Positions 9,002 to 18,457 of a DNA stretch of 64,000 bases are shown in pieces. Made by a program: the position numbers and the translations under genes. The stretch's first letter is position 1. Every line of letters starts with the position of its first letter. The stretch covers positions 128,530-192,529 of the forward strand of contig NZ_PJAI02000005.1 of NCBI RefSeq assembly GCF_002843355.2, written 5' to 3'. This DNA is from Colwellia echini (GTDB lineage: Bacteria > Pseudomonadota > Gammaproteobacteria > Enterobacterales > Alteromonadaceae). The notes beneath the pieces are model-generated. The model made no database searches. It was not told the DNA's origin and saw only the letters and a list, made by a program, of their open reading frames with translations.

Positions 9002-9891
9002 TGGCCTTAACATTTAATAATATTGGCCTAACGCAAATATGCCAACAAAACGGAACCGTACCGGAAGGACCAATTTGGTCAATTAAAGAACAATGCTTAT
9101 ATTGGCCAGACATTGTTGAAAGAACAATAAGTCGTTACTGCCCAGCTGAAGGTTTAATTGAACAACAAACCCTCGACTTTGAATTTTCAGCGCTTGCCGT
9201 TAATGAAAATAATCAGCTACTTGTTGTGGGAAATTGCCAGTTACATGTTTTTAACTTTGCGGAAAATCATTGCACTGCTTTAACGGATAAGTACAACATT
9301 GGCGAAGCGAATCGGTTTAATGATGCTAAAGTTGATAGTTATGGCCGATTTTGGATTGGCTCGCTTAGAAAAGGCCTAGCAGAAGCAACAGGAAAAATTT
9401 TTAGTATTGATGAAAATTTAAAAATTGAAACACATGATAGGGATTATATCGCTTCAAATGGTTTGGGCTGGTCACCTGATAATCAATATTTCTATATGAT
9501 AGAAACGGTTAGTCAGCAATTATTTCGCTACGATTTTTGCCAAGTATCAGGAAAAATATCAAATAAAACACCGTTCGTTGATTTTAATGATCAACTAGGA
9601 AAACCGGACGGCATGTGTGTTGATAGTGAAGGTAATTTATGGATTGCCATGTGGGATGGTTGGGGCGTGTTATGTTATTCAAACACGGGTCAACTGCTTG
9701 GTAAGGTTGAAGTACCTATGCAAAAAGCAACGTGTGTCACGTTTGGTGGTGAAAACTTATCAACATTATTTATCACTACGGCGAACTTTGGCTTAACCGC
9801 GCAAGAGAAGTTGGAAATGCCTTGGGCTGGTAGTGTTTTATCTTGCCAGCCGGGTGTTAACGGCATAGCAACCAATATTTTTAAGATGTGA
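9001..9891 (+). CDS. SMP-30/gluconolactonase-family sugar lactonase
   Basis: The ATG at 9001 overlaps the symporter stop and gives a 296-residue protein beginning MALTFNNIG. The frame extends upstream inside the symporter gene, but that part is not credible. It has the SMP-30 six-bladed propeller pattern: a metal-ligand glutamate in VPEGPIW, NRFNDAKVDSYGRFWIG, SNGLGWSPD and KPDGMCVDSEGNLWIA. The family opens sugar lactones (glucono-, galactono-, arabinono-lactone) to the acid. In this operon it would follow the SDR dehydrogenase and feed the enolase-superfamily enzyme. It is cytoplasmic, with no signal peptide. Confidence 0.88.
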   Translation: MALTFNNIGLTQICQQNGTVPEGPIWSIKEQCLYWPDIVERTISRYCPAEGLIEQQTLDFEFSALAVNENNQLLVVGNCQLHVFNFAENHCTALTDKYNIGEANRFNDAKVDSYGRFWIGSLRKGLAEATGKIFSIDENLKIETHDRDYIASNGLGWSPDNQYFYMIETVSQQLFRYDFCQVSGKISNKTPFVDFNDQLGKPDGMCVDSEGNLWIAMWDGWGVLCYSNTGQLLGKVEVPMQKATCVTFGGENLSTLFITTANFGLTAQEKLEMPWAGSVLSCQPGVNGIATNIFKM

Positions 9892-9895
9892 AAAT

Positions 9896-10690
9896 ATGAT
9901 CAATAACATAATGAAAAACCCAACTTTTCAACAATTATTTAACTTAGCAGGTAAGCGGGCATTAGTGACCGGTGCGGGCAGAGAAAACGGCATAGGCGCT
10001 GCTATTGCAAAAGGCTTAGCTGATTTTGGCGCTGAAATTATTCTGCATGATAAAGCCTTTGAGTCGAACAGAGTCTGTGAACAAATTTCTGCGGCTGGCG
10101 GTGTTTGTACCATGATAGAACAAGATTTTTCGAAAGCTGGTGGTGGCCGTCAATTAATCAACGATGTTTATCAGCAGTTCGATAAAGTTGATATTGTCGT
10201 GTTAAATGCCTCATACCAAAAAGTTGGGCCTTTTAATGAGCTAACCGATAATGATGTTAGTCAGCAAATTGCAATTAACTTTCAAGCAAACTTTGAACTG
10301 CTTCAAGCGGTGTTACCACGTTTAAAAGATCAGGGTTGGGGCCGAGTGGTAAATATTGGTAGTGTTAATCAACGCAATCCTAAATCTATTGTTAGTGCTT
10401 ATGCCGCATCAAAAGCCGCAACTCATAATTTAATTCAAAGCCTAGCGCGCGATTATGCACCGTATCAAGTTTTACTTAATACGGTTGCGCCAGGTTTAAT
10501 TGATACCTACCCAGAAAATAGAGCGGGTGATTCACAAGCAACAGCCTCATGGGATGATTACGCTGAACAATTGAACTGGATGAAACGAGCAGGACAACCC
10601 CAAGAAGTTGTTGGTGCCGCTTTATATTTGGCATCACCTGCGTGTAGTTTTATGACCGGTGAAAATATTTTTATTACCGGTGGTTATTAG
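9896..10690 (+). CDS. Short-chain dehydrogenase/reductase (sugar dehydrogenase candidate)
   Basis: This 264-residue Rossmann-fold SDR has the cofactor loop TGAGRENGIG (a two-residue-longer variant of TGxxxGIG). It also has VLNAS, the catalytic serine in NIGSVNQ and the catalytic pair YAASK. The C-terminal SFMTGENIFITGGY end is standard for the family. It begins 4 bp after the lactonase stop. Operon position between a sugar lactonase and a cycloisomerase suggests oxidation of galactose or 3,6-anhydrogalactose to the lactone/acid. SDR substrate cannot be read from sequence. A second ATG (MKNPTF) 15 bp downstream is an alternative start. Confidence 0.87.
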   Translation: MINNIMKNPTFQQLFNLAGKRALVTGAGRENGIGAAIAKGLADFGAEIILHDKAFESNRVCEQISAAGGVCTMIEQDFSKAGGGRQLINDVYQQFDKVDIVVLNASYQKVGPFNELTDNDVSQQIAINFQANFELLQAVLPRLKDQGWGRVVNIGSVNQRNPKSIVSAYAASKAATHNLIQSLARDYAPYQVLLNTVAPGLIDTYPENRAGDSQATASWDDYAEQLNWMKRAGQPQEVVGAALYLASPACSFMTGENIFITGGY

Positions 10691-10802
10691 CTTTAAATCT
10701 AATGCCTAACTTTACTTAATTTAACGTACCAAGCACAAGTAATAGCAACACGACAAAAATAAATTTAATAAACAAATCTTAACATTAAAAGACAAAATTA
10801 TC

Positions 10803-12407
10803 ATGACAAAAACTCTCTTTAAAAGCTTAGCTTACTCATTATCTACTTTGTTAGTGATGGGCTCACTTAATGGTTGCAGCGACATTGATAAAACAAAGTC
10901 GGTATCAACTGAAAACGTCGAAAAAAACATATCTAATGAATCACTAACAAGTAATAAAACTAAGCAGCCAAACGTCTTAATTTTATTTTTTGATGATATG
11001 CGTTTTGATACTTTTTCTTATCGCGGAGGACCGGTTAACACACCAAATATTGATGCACTCGCAGCCGAAAGTACACGTTTCGATAATGCCATGACAACCA
11101 CAGGACTCTGTTCTCCTTCACGTGCGGCAATGTTTACCGGCCGCTGGGGACATAAAAATGGACTAGATGATAATGTTGAATTGTTTCATTCTCGAAAATA
11201 TCAGCTTGATACTTCAGAAGGTGGTTTAATCAAACGTGCTGTTGATACCGGTTATTATGTCGGTTATGTCGGTAAATGGCATATTGGTCCTCAAGGGCCT
11301 AAAATTCGCGGTGCACAATTTGTTCGTGAACATGCTGATACGCGTGTGCGAAAAGACAGACATTATGTCCCATATGATGACGTAGCCTCTATTAAACGGT
11401 ATGAAAAAGGTATATTAGATGAAGGTGATGAAAAACATGTTTATTACCAAACATTACCGGGTAAAAATACTGACACCCATGCTTATGACAAAGTACGTTT
11501 TGGTAAAGAAATGCTACGTGCAGCAGCAAATCAGGATAAACCGTTTTTTGGGGTGGTAAGTTTTAACCAACCTCATCCTCCGTATCGTGTACCTGAGCCA
11601 TATGCCAGCATGTTTGATCCTAACGATATTGAAATGCCAAGCAACTATACCCAAGATCGCACGATGAAACCGATGGCACAAGACCGTATTTTATGGCCTT
11701 GGCATGAAGTTGGCCACATGACTGATTTGGATTGGCGTCGTTCTCGTAGCTTTTATTACGGCGCTATTGCCATGGTTGACGATATTGTAGGTGAGCTATT
11801 AGATACAGCCAAAGAAGTTGGTTTATATGATGACTTATATATTGTTTTAGTGGGCGACCAAGGCAGTATGATCGGCGAGCATAATCTTTTTGATAAAGGC
11901 CCTTATGCTTACGATGAAGTGATGAGAATTCCATTATTGATCCGTAATCCTACGCAACAACCGCGCATAGTTAATAAACAAGTGTCGTTAATTGATATTG
12001 CGCCGACCTTAGCTGAGTTGATGGCATTACCGAATGATGGAGATGTAGACGGGCGTTCATTAAACCAATTGATCGCAAAAGGCGATATTGCCGATCAAGG
12101 CCGTGAAGATACCGCCTTATATGCATACGAATGGTATAACGGGTCTTGGTTTGGCTTACGTGCTATTCGTACAGCAACCAGTAAATTTGTTTGGTATCCG
12201 GGCGATAATCGCGATGAACTTTATGATTTAACAAAAGATGCGGGCGAGATGAATAATCTTATTTTTGATACCAATTACCATGATGAACTTATTAGGTTGA
12301 CTGGTTTATTAGAAAAAGAATTGATCAGAACAGAAGATCCTTCATTAGAAGTTTTTCAACATCATATGAAAACTATTCTTAAACAAAATAAGCCAGAATG
12401 GCATTAA
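10803..12407 (+). CDS. S1 formylglycine sulfatase, lipoprotein
   Basis: This 534-residue protein has a lipoprotein signal peptide (lipobox LNGC near residue 25). The sulfatase signature C103-S-P-S-R is followed by AAMFTGRWGHK, and Cys103 should become formylglycine. Metal ligands are visible in LFFDDMRFD (N-terminal DD) and LVGDQGSM (D in the second site). It is a close paralogue of the sulfatase at 34.9-36.5 kb (same TTGLCSPSRAAMFTGRWGHK block and C-terminus). Expected to remove sulfate esters from carrageenan-type oligosaccharides in the periplasm or at the outer membrane. It lies 112 bp after the SDR gene and 22 bp before the cycloisomerase gene, so probably in the same operon. Confidence 0.93.
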   Translation: MTKTLFKSLAYSLSTLLVMGSLNGCSDIDKTKSVSTENVEKNISNESLTSNKTKQPNVLILFFDDMRFDTFSYRGGPVNTPNIDALAAESTRFDNAMTTTGLCSPSRAAMFTGRWGHKNGLDDNVELFHSRKYQLDTSEGGLIKRAVDTGYYVGYVGKWHIGPQGPKIRGAQFVREHADTRVRKDRHYVPYDDVASIKRYEKGILDEGDEKHVYYQTLPGKNTDTHAYDKVRFGKEMLRAAANQDKPFFGVVSFNQPHPPYRVPEPYASMFDPNDIEMPSNYTQDRTMKPMAQDRILWPWHEVGHMTDLDWRRSRSFYYGAIAMVDDIVGELLDTAKEVGLYDDLYIVLVGDQGSMIGEHNLFDKGPYAYDEVMRIPLLIRNPTQQPRIVNKQVSLIDIAPTLAELMALPNDGDVDGRSLNQLIAKGDIADQGREDTALYAYEWYNGSWFGLRAIRTATSKFVWYPGDNRDELYDLTKDAGEMNNLIFDTNYHDELIRLTGLLEKELIRTEDPSLEVFQHHMKTILKQNKPEWH

Positions 12408-12429
12408 ATAAAACATCGGAGTAAATGTG

Positions 12430-13608
12430 ATGACAGATACAGTAAAAAAAATTCAATGTTTTATTGCCACCATTCCTAGGGAAAAATCGCTTTATGGCGG
12501 TTTAAAACCCCGAGTGGGCGAAGAGCCCAATAGCCAGGGTTATTTTGTTCGCAAAGAAAACAAAACCGTTTATCCAACGTCAGACCGTTCTATTGTGATC
12601 AAAATGGAAACAAAAAATGGCGTTGTCGGCTGGGGGGAAACCTACGGCATAGTGGCGCCAGGCGCAACAATTGCAATTATTAAAGAACTATTAGCCGACT
12701 TTGTTATTGGCCGTGATCCAATGGATAGAGAAGCCATTCATGATGATTTATACGACATGATGCGTGTTCGAGGTTATAACGGTGGTTATTATTTGGACGC
12801 CTTGGCAGGGCTTGATATCGCGCTTTGGGATCTTGCCGGTAAACAAGCTAATTGTTCGATAACACAGCTTATTGGTGGCACCAGAAAAACAACGGTTCCC
12901 GCTTACATCTCCGGCTTACCAAAAGCAACGCTAGCAGAAAGAGCTGAATATGCCTGTGAATGGCAAAGCAAAGGCTTTAACAGTTTTAAATTTGCCTCGC
13001 CGCTCGCCAGTGAAGGTGTTGTCAACGAAATTTCTACTTTAAGAAAAGCGTTAGGTGAAAGTTCGAGAATCGCTTGTGATTTACTATGGTCGCATAAAGC
13101 ACATGAATCTATCCAACTAATTAAACAAATGGAAGAACATGGGTTATGGTTTGCAGAAGCACCAGTTGCTAGTGAAGACATCGACGGCCTAGCTAATATT
13201 GCGCGCAAAGTTGATACTGCAATTGCGGTTGGTGAAGAATGGCGAACTGTGTTTGATGCCGCGGCCCGAATTAATAAACAAGCCTGTTCCATTGTTCAAC
13301 CTGAAATGGGCCATAAAGGCATTACTCAATTTATGCGTATTGCACGTTATGCAGAAGCCCACCATTTAGAAATTATTCCACATGCAACCATTGGCGTTGG
13401 TATTTTTATGGCGGCAAGTTTACAAAGTAGTGCGGCTATACAATCCTGTCATGTGCATGAATTTCAGCACCAAGTATTTGAAAAAAATCTCAGATACGTG
13501 AAAACCGAAATGAACTGTAAAAATGGCGAATATATTTTACCATCAGGTGCTGGTTTGGGTATCGAACTTGATGAAAAAGCGATAGATCCCTATTTAGAGC
13601 TTTGTTGA
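12430..13608 (+). CDS. Enolase-superfamily sugar-acid dehydratase / cycloisomerase
   Basis: I chose the ATG at 12430; a GTG lies one codon upstream, and GGAG lies about 9 bp before the ATG. The 392-residue protein has the two-domain mandelate racemase/muconate lactonizing fold. It has a lysine in SFKFASP, metal ligands in IACDLLW, WFAEAPV and VGEEWRT, and a histidine in IIPHATIG that fits the H-D dyad of the MR group. Relatives include galactonate dehydratases, galactarolactone cycloisomerase and 3,6-anhydrogalactonate cycloisomerases. In this context it should convert galactonate or anhydrogalactonate to 2-keto-3-deoxygalactonate, the substrate of the aldolase at 5.0 kb. Confidence 0.87.
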   Translation: MTDTVKKIQCFIATIPREKSLYGGLKPRVGEEPNSQGYFVRKENKTVYPTSDRSIVIKMETKNGVVGWGETYGIVAPGATIAIIKELLADFVIGRDPMDREAIHDDLYDMMRVRGYNGGYYLDALAGLDIALWDLAGKQANCSITQLIGGTRKTTVPAYISGLPKATLAERAEYACEWQSKGFNSFKFASPLASEGVVNEISTLRKALGESSRIACDLLWSHKAHESIQLIKQMEEHGLWFAEAPVASEDIDGLANIARKVDTAIAVGEEWRTVFDAAARINKQACSIVQPEMGHKGITQFMRIARYAEAHHLEIIPHATIGVGIFMAASLQSSAAIQSCHVHEFQHQVFEKNLRYVKTEMNCKNGEYILPSGAGLGIELDEKAIDPYLELC

Positions 13609-13758
13609 TTTTTAATAATGTGGGTATTGACTAAATAACTCATACCTTATGTTCATTTTGCCTTTTAGAACTTTCATTGATTTTAGGTGTTATCCCAGGT
13701 AGTTAAACTACACGAACTTTACTTGCTTTAAGCAAGTGTCAGTACTAAATTCGGAAAA

Positions 13759-13783
13759 TAGACCTAATATATTTTATTAGGTC
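13759..13783 (+). terminator. Hairpin downstream of the cycloisomerase gene
   Basis: A 10-bp perfect stem AGACCTAATA / TATTAGGTCT without a clear T tract. A second smaller palindrome (ACTTGCTT / AAGCAAGT) lies at 13721-13737. Either may end the symporter-cycloisomerase operon. Confidence 0.4.
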
Positions 13784-13810
13784 TCCATTCTACTTTTACA
13801 AGGACAGTAT

Positions 13811-14002
13811 GTGCGTTTTCTAAACTCCTCTTTATTTAGCTTATTCCTAAGCTTAGTACTCATATATTCGTGCCAGTCATATGGCGACGAATGTTCTGAT
13901 TTACATCAAGCTTAAACCGAAACGTTAAAAAGTGGCGATAAAACTAAAACACTGCGTTTTGTAAAAAAGCGGTTGAACTCAGTCAATAAATTAAGAGATT
14001 AA
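13811..14002 (+). pseudogene. Remnant of a small lipoprotein gene
   Basis: From a GTG preceded by AAGGACA the frame reads a clean lipoprotein leader (hydrophobic core, then VLIYSC) for 34 codons and ends at TAA 13913. The same frame then stays open for 28 more codons (ETLKSGDKTKTLRFVKK...) to a second stop. One CAA-to-TAA change would explain the break. I do not recognise the family. The piece abuts the left end of the RayT element. Confidence 0.35.
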
Positions 14003-15277
14003 GAATAAAAAAACTTATAACTTTATCAAAGCAAAATAATATCATAGGCTAAATGACGACTCAAAATAGCGCTAATGATATTTCATAAAGCCTGTTTCGA
14101 ATAATTATTACTACATTTTCAAATAGTTTGAAGAAAATATCATGCTTAAAACGTGAAAAGATAACCAATATTGATGTCGGCAATTGGGGGAGTAGATAGC
14201 ATGATTAAATGGTTACACTAGGCTAGTAGTTTGTCACAACAATTTACATTAGTTGGCCGTTTTAAGCTCTTGTTCTCGCAGTAATCGGTTAATACATCAC
14301 TGTGTCCCACCGCGCCATGAAACAAACGCCTAAAGTCTTTTGTTAATGTGAACCAATTATCCGGATTTATATTCAGCCGGCGAAGCAACGTTGGTTGGTT
14401 TTCTTCAATATAGCCAGCTTTATCTTCACGGAAACAGCGCCCTGTGATTTCAATCAATTCAAGATAGTCTTTTAGCTCAAACGGTAATCCTTTTGGAATG
14501 GCTTTTCGTGGATTGCCCACAAAAGACAGTAGCTCTTGAGGTTGCTTGGCTTTTTTAGCTGAGGTGACTCGCTTTTTTACACTGGTATACGCTGAGCTCT
14601 CAGGCGTTTTAGCAATATTGGCTCTTACGGGGTTTAGATCAACATACGCCATACAAGCAGCAAGAGCAGCTTCATCTAACAAGGCTTGCGATTTAAAGCG
14701 CCCTTCCCAGAAATGCCCTGTGCAGTTGTCTTCTTGGTTAGCTTGTGTCGCAATACTTTGGTTGAGAATTCGCATAAACCAGCTGATATCCATCAGACGG
14801 TGACGATACACTTCAACCGTTTCAAGTAATGAAAGCATAAGATAGTCAGGGATATCTTCACCTCGACAGTACTGTTGTGTTAATAACTTACCTTTGAATA
14901 ACAGGTGCCAACGCTCAAGCACCTCTTTAGTAGTCCAACTTTTGGCTGTCTTTTCATCGATGAACAACACCATATGCGTATGATTACTCATGATGGCATA
15001 AGCGCACACATCTATGGCAAACACCTGCGTTAAGCTAAGTAATTTATCTTCCACCCACCCTCGTCTGTGGTCAAAATTCTTACCTGTATTTTTATCTTCT
15101 CCACATAAAAAGGCACGGCGAATACAGCGAGAAATGCAATGATAATAAGATGTATCAATTAAGCTAATTAATTGCTTTCTTGCTGTTGTCATGAAAAACC
15201 TCTCATCTAAAGCTTATTTATGAACCATAGTTTAGATATCTATAATATTCAATTATGAGCGACTGTCTTTCTTAATT
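13997..15277. mobile_element. RayT-type transposon copy 1
   Basis: It shares about 200 bp of 3' flank, the whole transposase gene and the 5' flank with the copy at 17234-18545. The right end (15251-15277, containing GAGCGACTGTC) is an imperfect inverted repeat of the left-end sequence of copy 2 (GACACTCGCTTATAA). The left end of copy 1 is degraded. Tandem TTCTTAATTTGT repeats continue past the right end. Confidence 0.65.
14218..15192 (-). CDS. RayT-type (REP-associated tyrosine) transposase, copy 1
   Basis: This 324-residue Y1/IS200-like nuclease has the HUH motif as H71-T-H73 in SNHTHMVLF. The family block ACMAYVDLNPVRANI and the WFMRILNQSIATQANQ helix are also present. These enzymes cut single-stranded REP hairpins. 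A partial REP-like hairpin arm lies immediately upstream of the start. It is roughly 93% identical by eye to the copy at 17.5 kb and in the same orientation. The pair brackets the sulfatase gene at 15.5 kb. It looks intact and may be active, though the left end of this element is degraded. Confidence 0.88.
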   Translation of the reverse strand: MTTARKQLISLIDTSYYHCISRCIRRAFLCGEDKNTGKNFDHRRGWVEDKLLSLTQVFAIDVCAYAIMSNHTHMVLFIDEKTAKSWTTKEVLERWHLLFKGKLLTQQYCRGEDIPDYLMLSLLETVEVYRHRLMDISWFMRILNQSIATQANQEDNCTGHFWEGRFKSQALLDEAALAACMAYVDLNPVRANIAKTPESSAYTSVKKRVTSAKKAKQPQELLSFVGNPRKAIPKGLPFELKDYLELIEITGRCFREDKAGYIEENQPTLLRRLNINPDNWFTLTKDFRRLFHGAVGHSDVLTDYCENKSLKRPTNVNCCDKLLA

Positions 15278-15479
15278 TGTTGTCCTTCTTAATTTGTTCT
15301 TAATTTGTTAGAGCAGGGTCTCTCTCCTGCGCTCTGGAAAACCTGAATAAAAGTGTGAAAAATAAGCCTATAAATTAATACCAACTTGTAATTGCACAAA
15401 AGTAAGTCATAGTTCAGCCGCTGATGACTTTTACAATACTAACGTTAGTTAAATAAAATGCTCGCAAGAACATTGTTTT

Positions 15480-15504
15480 TATGTAAACATATGATGTTTA
15501 CATA
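15480..15504. promoter_or_regulatory. Best copy of the PUL operator palindrome
   Basis: Two perfect 11-bp arms (TATGTAAACAT and its complement) flank a 3-bp centre ATG. The 15-bp core matches the sites at 27387, 36657 and 45163 exactly, two of them in one orientation and one in the other. It ends 22 bp before the sulfatase start, so a bound repressor would block transcription or early elongation. Confidence 0.75.
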
Positions 15505-15526
15505 ATATTTATATCGAGGATAAACT

Positions 15527-16984
15527 ATGAACAAACTACTTTCGTATTGCATCGTACTCGTCACGGTCTTTGCTGCACCTCCCCTGCTTGCAAGTCTTGG
15601 TGAGCAAGAAAAACAACCTAATATCATTCTTATCTTTTCTGATGATGCTGGATACGATGATTTTGGTTTTCAAGGCAGTACCGTTTTGAAAACACCGAAT
15701 ATTGACTCTTTAGCCTCAAGTGGCGTTCGCTTTACTCAAGGGTATGTAACTGATCCAACTTGTGGTCCATCCAGAGCAGGATTGATGACAGGTAGATATC
15801 AACAAAAGTTTGGCTACCAAGAGATAAATGTTCCAGGATATATGAGCCCTAATTCAAAATACCTCGGTGACGATATGGGTCTACCAACCGATCAGCGGAC
15901 TATTGCAGATTATATGAAGGAACGTGGTTACGCGACTGCTGCTTACGGAAAATGGCACCTTGGAAATGCCGATCGCTTCCATCCAACAAAGCGTGGTTTT
16001 GATGAGTTTTATGGCTTTCGTGGTGGTGACAGAAGCTACTTTAGTTATGGTCCCAATAATAAATTACCACATAATGATAAGCGAATGGAAAGAGGATTCG
16101 GCAAATTCGAAGAACCAAAAGAGTACTTGACTGATCAGCTAGGCACCGAAGCTTCAGACTTTATAACACGTCATAAAGACAACCCATTTTTCATTTATCT
16201 AGCTTTCAATGCGCCACACACTCCGATGGAAGCAACGGAAAAAGATTTAGCGCAATTCCCACAGTTAACAGGAAAGCGCAAAATATATGCAGCCATGAGC
16301 TTGGCAATGGACCGTGCCATAGGCAATGTTTTAGACACAGTAAAAAAACAAGGACTAGAAGATAATACAATTGTGGTATTTACCAACGATAATGGCGGCC
16401 CCACAGATAAGAATGCGTCAGTTAATTGGCCACTTGCAGGTACCAAATCAAATCATCTAGAAGGCGGTTTGCGCGTACCTTATGTAATAAAATGGCCAAG
16501 CAAACTATCACAAGGCGTCGAATATAATAAAATGGTTAGTACGATGGACTTGCTCCCTTCATTCTTTGCCGCTGCTGGCGGAGATACTTCTAAACTGGAA
16601 AGTGTAGATGGTGAAGTGTTATGGCCTTATTTAACAGGGGAAGTAACAGGAGAGCCTCATAAAGCTCTATTTTGGAAAAAAGACGTTCGAGCAGCCATAC
16701 GCCAAGGTGATTGGAAGCTTATCCGTTTCGCAGACCGCCCTGCAGAGCTATATAATATTAAAGAGGATGAGGGCGAGCAGAATAATCTAGCCAATAAATA
16801 CCCAGAGCGCGTTCGTTCTATGTTTAAAGAAATATTTGCTTGGGAGCTTACTCATGAACGCCCTCTTTGGACGTTATCTCAAAAGTTTGAAGACTATGAT
16901 ATTTCTCGAATGGATAAATATCGAGTACCAAGCAAAGAAGCACAAGAATGGAAATGGGTTCCCCAAACGACTAAGTCACAATAG
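15527..16984 (+). CDS. S1 formylglycine sulfatase, secreted
   Basis: This 485-residue protein has a Sec signal peptide (cleavage near LLAS-LGEQ) and no lipobox. The signature is C79-G-P-S-R followed by AGLMTGRYQ. Metal-site acids are in [11 protein letters not shown] and FTNDNGGP, and AYGKWHLG is conserved. It should hydrolyse sulfate esters of algal galactan fragments in the periplasm. RBS-like GAGGATA precedes the ATG by 6 bp. The gene is monocistronic, carries the strongest operator palindrome just upstream, and is bracketed by two directly oriented RayT elements. A short hairpin follows it. Confidence 0.93.
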   Translation: MNKLLSYCIVLVTVFAAPPLLASLGEQEKQPNIILIFSDDAGYDDFGFQGSTVLKTPNIDSLASSGVRFTQGYVTDPTCGPSRAGLMTGRYQQKFGYQEINVPGYMSPNSKYLGDDMGLPTDQRTIADYMKERGYATAAYGKWHLGNADRFHPTKRGFDEFYGFRGGDRSYFSYGPNNKLPHNDKRMERGFGKFEEPKEYLTDQLGTEASDFITRHKDNPFFIYLAFNAPHTPMEATEKDLAQFPQLTGKRKIYAAMSLAMDRAIGNVLDTVKKQGLEDNTIVVFTNDNGGPTDKNASVNWPLAGTKSNHLEGGLRVPYVIKWPSKLSQGVEYNKMVSTMDLLPSFFAAAGGDTSKLESVDGEVLWPYLTGEVTGEPHKALFWKKDVRAAIRQGDWKLIRFADRPAELYNIKEDEGEQNNLANKYPERVRSMFKEIFAWELTHERPLWTLSQKFEDYDISRMDKYRVPSKEAQEWKWVPQTTKSQ

Positions 16985-17015
16985 GTAACTCAAATTATAG
17001 TCAATTAGCAATAAA

Positions 17016-17050
17016 ACGATGGTCAACAACGAGTGTTGTTGACCATCGTA
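17016..17050 (+). terminator. Perfect 15-bp hairpin after the sulfatase gene
   Basis: The arms ACGATGGTCAACAAC and its exact complement are separated by GAGT, 32 bp after the stop. The stem is strong, but there is no T tract, so termination is likely but not certain. Confidence 0.55.
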
Positions 17051-17233
17051 AGCGAAAGCCCTTTCAATACGTAATTTTTCATGCAGAACCTCTTTCATGT
17101 ATTTTACGAGAAAATTCCACTTTTAACGTCAATTGTTTTTCGAGTAGCTACCATTAAACGTTAAACGCCGATTGTTTCATAACTTGCTCGGCTCGGTTGA
17201 CCCCTAGCGACTTAGCAACAGTTTGCCATAAAA
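17051..17233. other. Intergenic stretch with a degraded coding remnant
   Basis: On the minus strand, 17154-17231 reads LWQTVAKSLGVNRAEQVMKQ... to a stop, which looks like a broken piece of a protein. I cannot assign it. Nothing else is recognisable. Confidence 0.25.
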
Positions 17234-17301
17234 GATTAAGAAGGACACTCGCTTATAATTTTATAAAGATTAAGAAGGACACTCGCTTATAATTTTATTA
17301 A
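17234..17301. repeat. Tandem duplication of the RayT element left end
   Basis: A 34-bp unit beginning GATTAAGAAGGACACTCGC occurs twice in direct succession with one or two differences. It contains the terminal inverted-repeat sequence. Confidence 0.8.
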
Positions 17302-17482
17302 AGCAAAAGATATTATAGCCTAAATGACGACTCAAAATAACGTTAATGAAATTCCATAAAGCCTGATTCGAAGAATTATTACCACACTTTCAAATAGTTT
17401 GAAGAAAACATCATTATTAAAACATGAAAAAATAATTGATGTCGGTAATGGGGGGAGTAAATAACATGATTAAATGGTTACA

Positions 17483-18457
17483 CTAGGCTAGTAGCTTGTC
17501 ACAACAATTTACATTAGTTCGCCGTTTTAAGCTCTTGTTCTCGCAGTAATCGGTTAATACATCGCTGTGTCCCACCGCGCCATGAAACAAGCGACTAAAG
17601 TCCTTTGTTAACGTTATCCAATTGTCTGGGTTTATGTTTAAACGGGTAAGTAAGGCGGGCTGTATTGATTCAATATAGCCTGTTTTACCTTCACGAAAAC
17701 AGCGTCCTGTTATTTCAATTAATTCAAGATAGTCTTTTAACTCAAACGGTAAACCTTTTGGCATGCCTTTGCGTGGGTTGCCCACAAAAGGCAGTAGCTC
17801 TTGAGGTTGATTGGCTTTTTTAGCTGAGGTGACTCGCTTTTTTACACTGGTATACTCTGAGCTTTCAGGCGTTTTAGCAATATTGGCTCTTACAGGGTTT
17901 AGATCAACATACGCCATACAAGCAGCAAGAGCAGCTTCATCTAACAAGGCTTGCGATTTAAAGCGCCCTTCCCAGAAATGCCCTGTGCAGTTGTCTTCTT
18001 GGTTAGCTTGTGTCGCAATACTTTGGTTGAGAATTCGCATAAACCAGCTGATATCCATCAGACGGTGGCGATACACTTCAACGGTTTCAAGTAACGAAGA
18101 CATACGGTAATCAGGGATATCTTCACCTCGACAGTACTGTTGTGTTAATAACGTACCTTTGAATAACAGGTGCCAACGCTCAAGCACCTCTTTAGTAGTC
18201 CAACCTTTAGTTGTCTTTTCATCGATAAACAACACCATATGCGTATGATTACTCATGATGGCATAAGCGCACACATCTATCGCAAACACCTGCGTTAAGC
18301 TAAGTAATTTGTCTTCTACCCAGCCTCGCCTGTGGTCAAAATTCTGTCCTGTATTTTTATCTTCGCCACATAAAAAGGCACGGCGAACACAGCGAGAAAT
18401 ACAAAGATAATAAGGAGTATCAATTAAGCTAATTAATTGCTTTCTTGCTGTTGTCAT
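17483..18457 (-). CDS. RayT-type (REP-associated tyrosine) transposase, copy 2
   Basis: This 324-residue protein has the same HUH (H71, H73) and YVDLNPVRA motifs as copy 1 and differs from it by scattered substitutions, mostly in the C-terminal third. It is preceded by a hairpin whose arms start AAACCTCTC and end ATAGGTTT, the likely cleavage target. Both flanks of the element are better preserved than in copy 1, so this is the better candidate for an active element. Confidence 0.88.
   Translation of the reverse strand: MTTARKQLISLIDTPYYLCISRCVRRAFLCGEDKNTGQNFDHRRGWVEDKLLSLTQVFAIDVCAYAIMSNHTHMVLFIDEKTTKGWTTKEVLERWHLLFKGTLLTQQYCRGEDIPDYRMSSLLETVEVYRHRLMDISWFMRILNQSIATQANQEDNCTGHFWEGRFKSQALLDEAALAACMAYVDLNPVRANIAKTPESSEYTSVKKRVTSAKKANQPQELLPFVGNPRKGMPKGLPFELKDYLELIEITGRCFREGKTGYIESIQPALLTRLNINPDNWITLTKDFSRLFHGAVGHSDVLTDYCENKSLKRRTNVNCCDKLLA

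Noticed and set aside
14546-14803. Frames antisense to the RayT transposases
   Set aside because: Same shadow in both copies, opposite to a clearly conserved gene, without domain or ribosome site.
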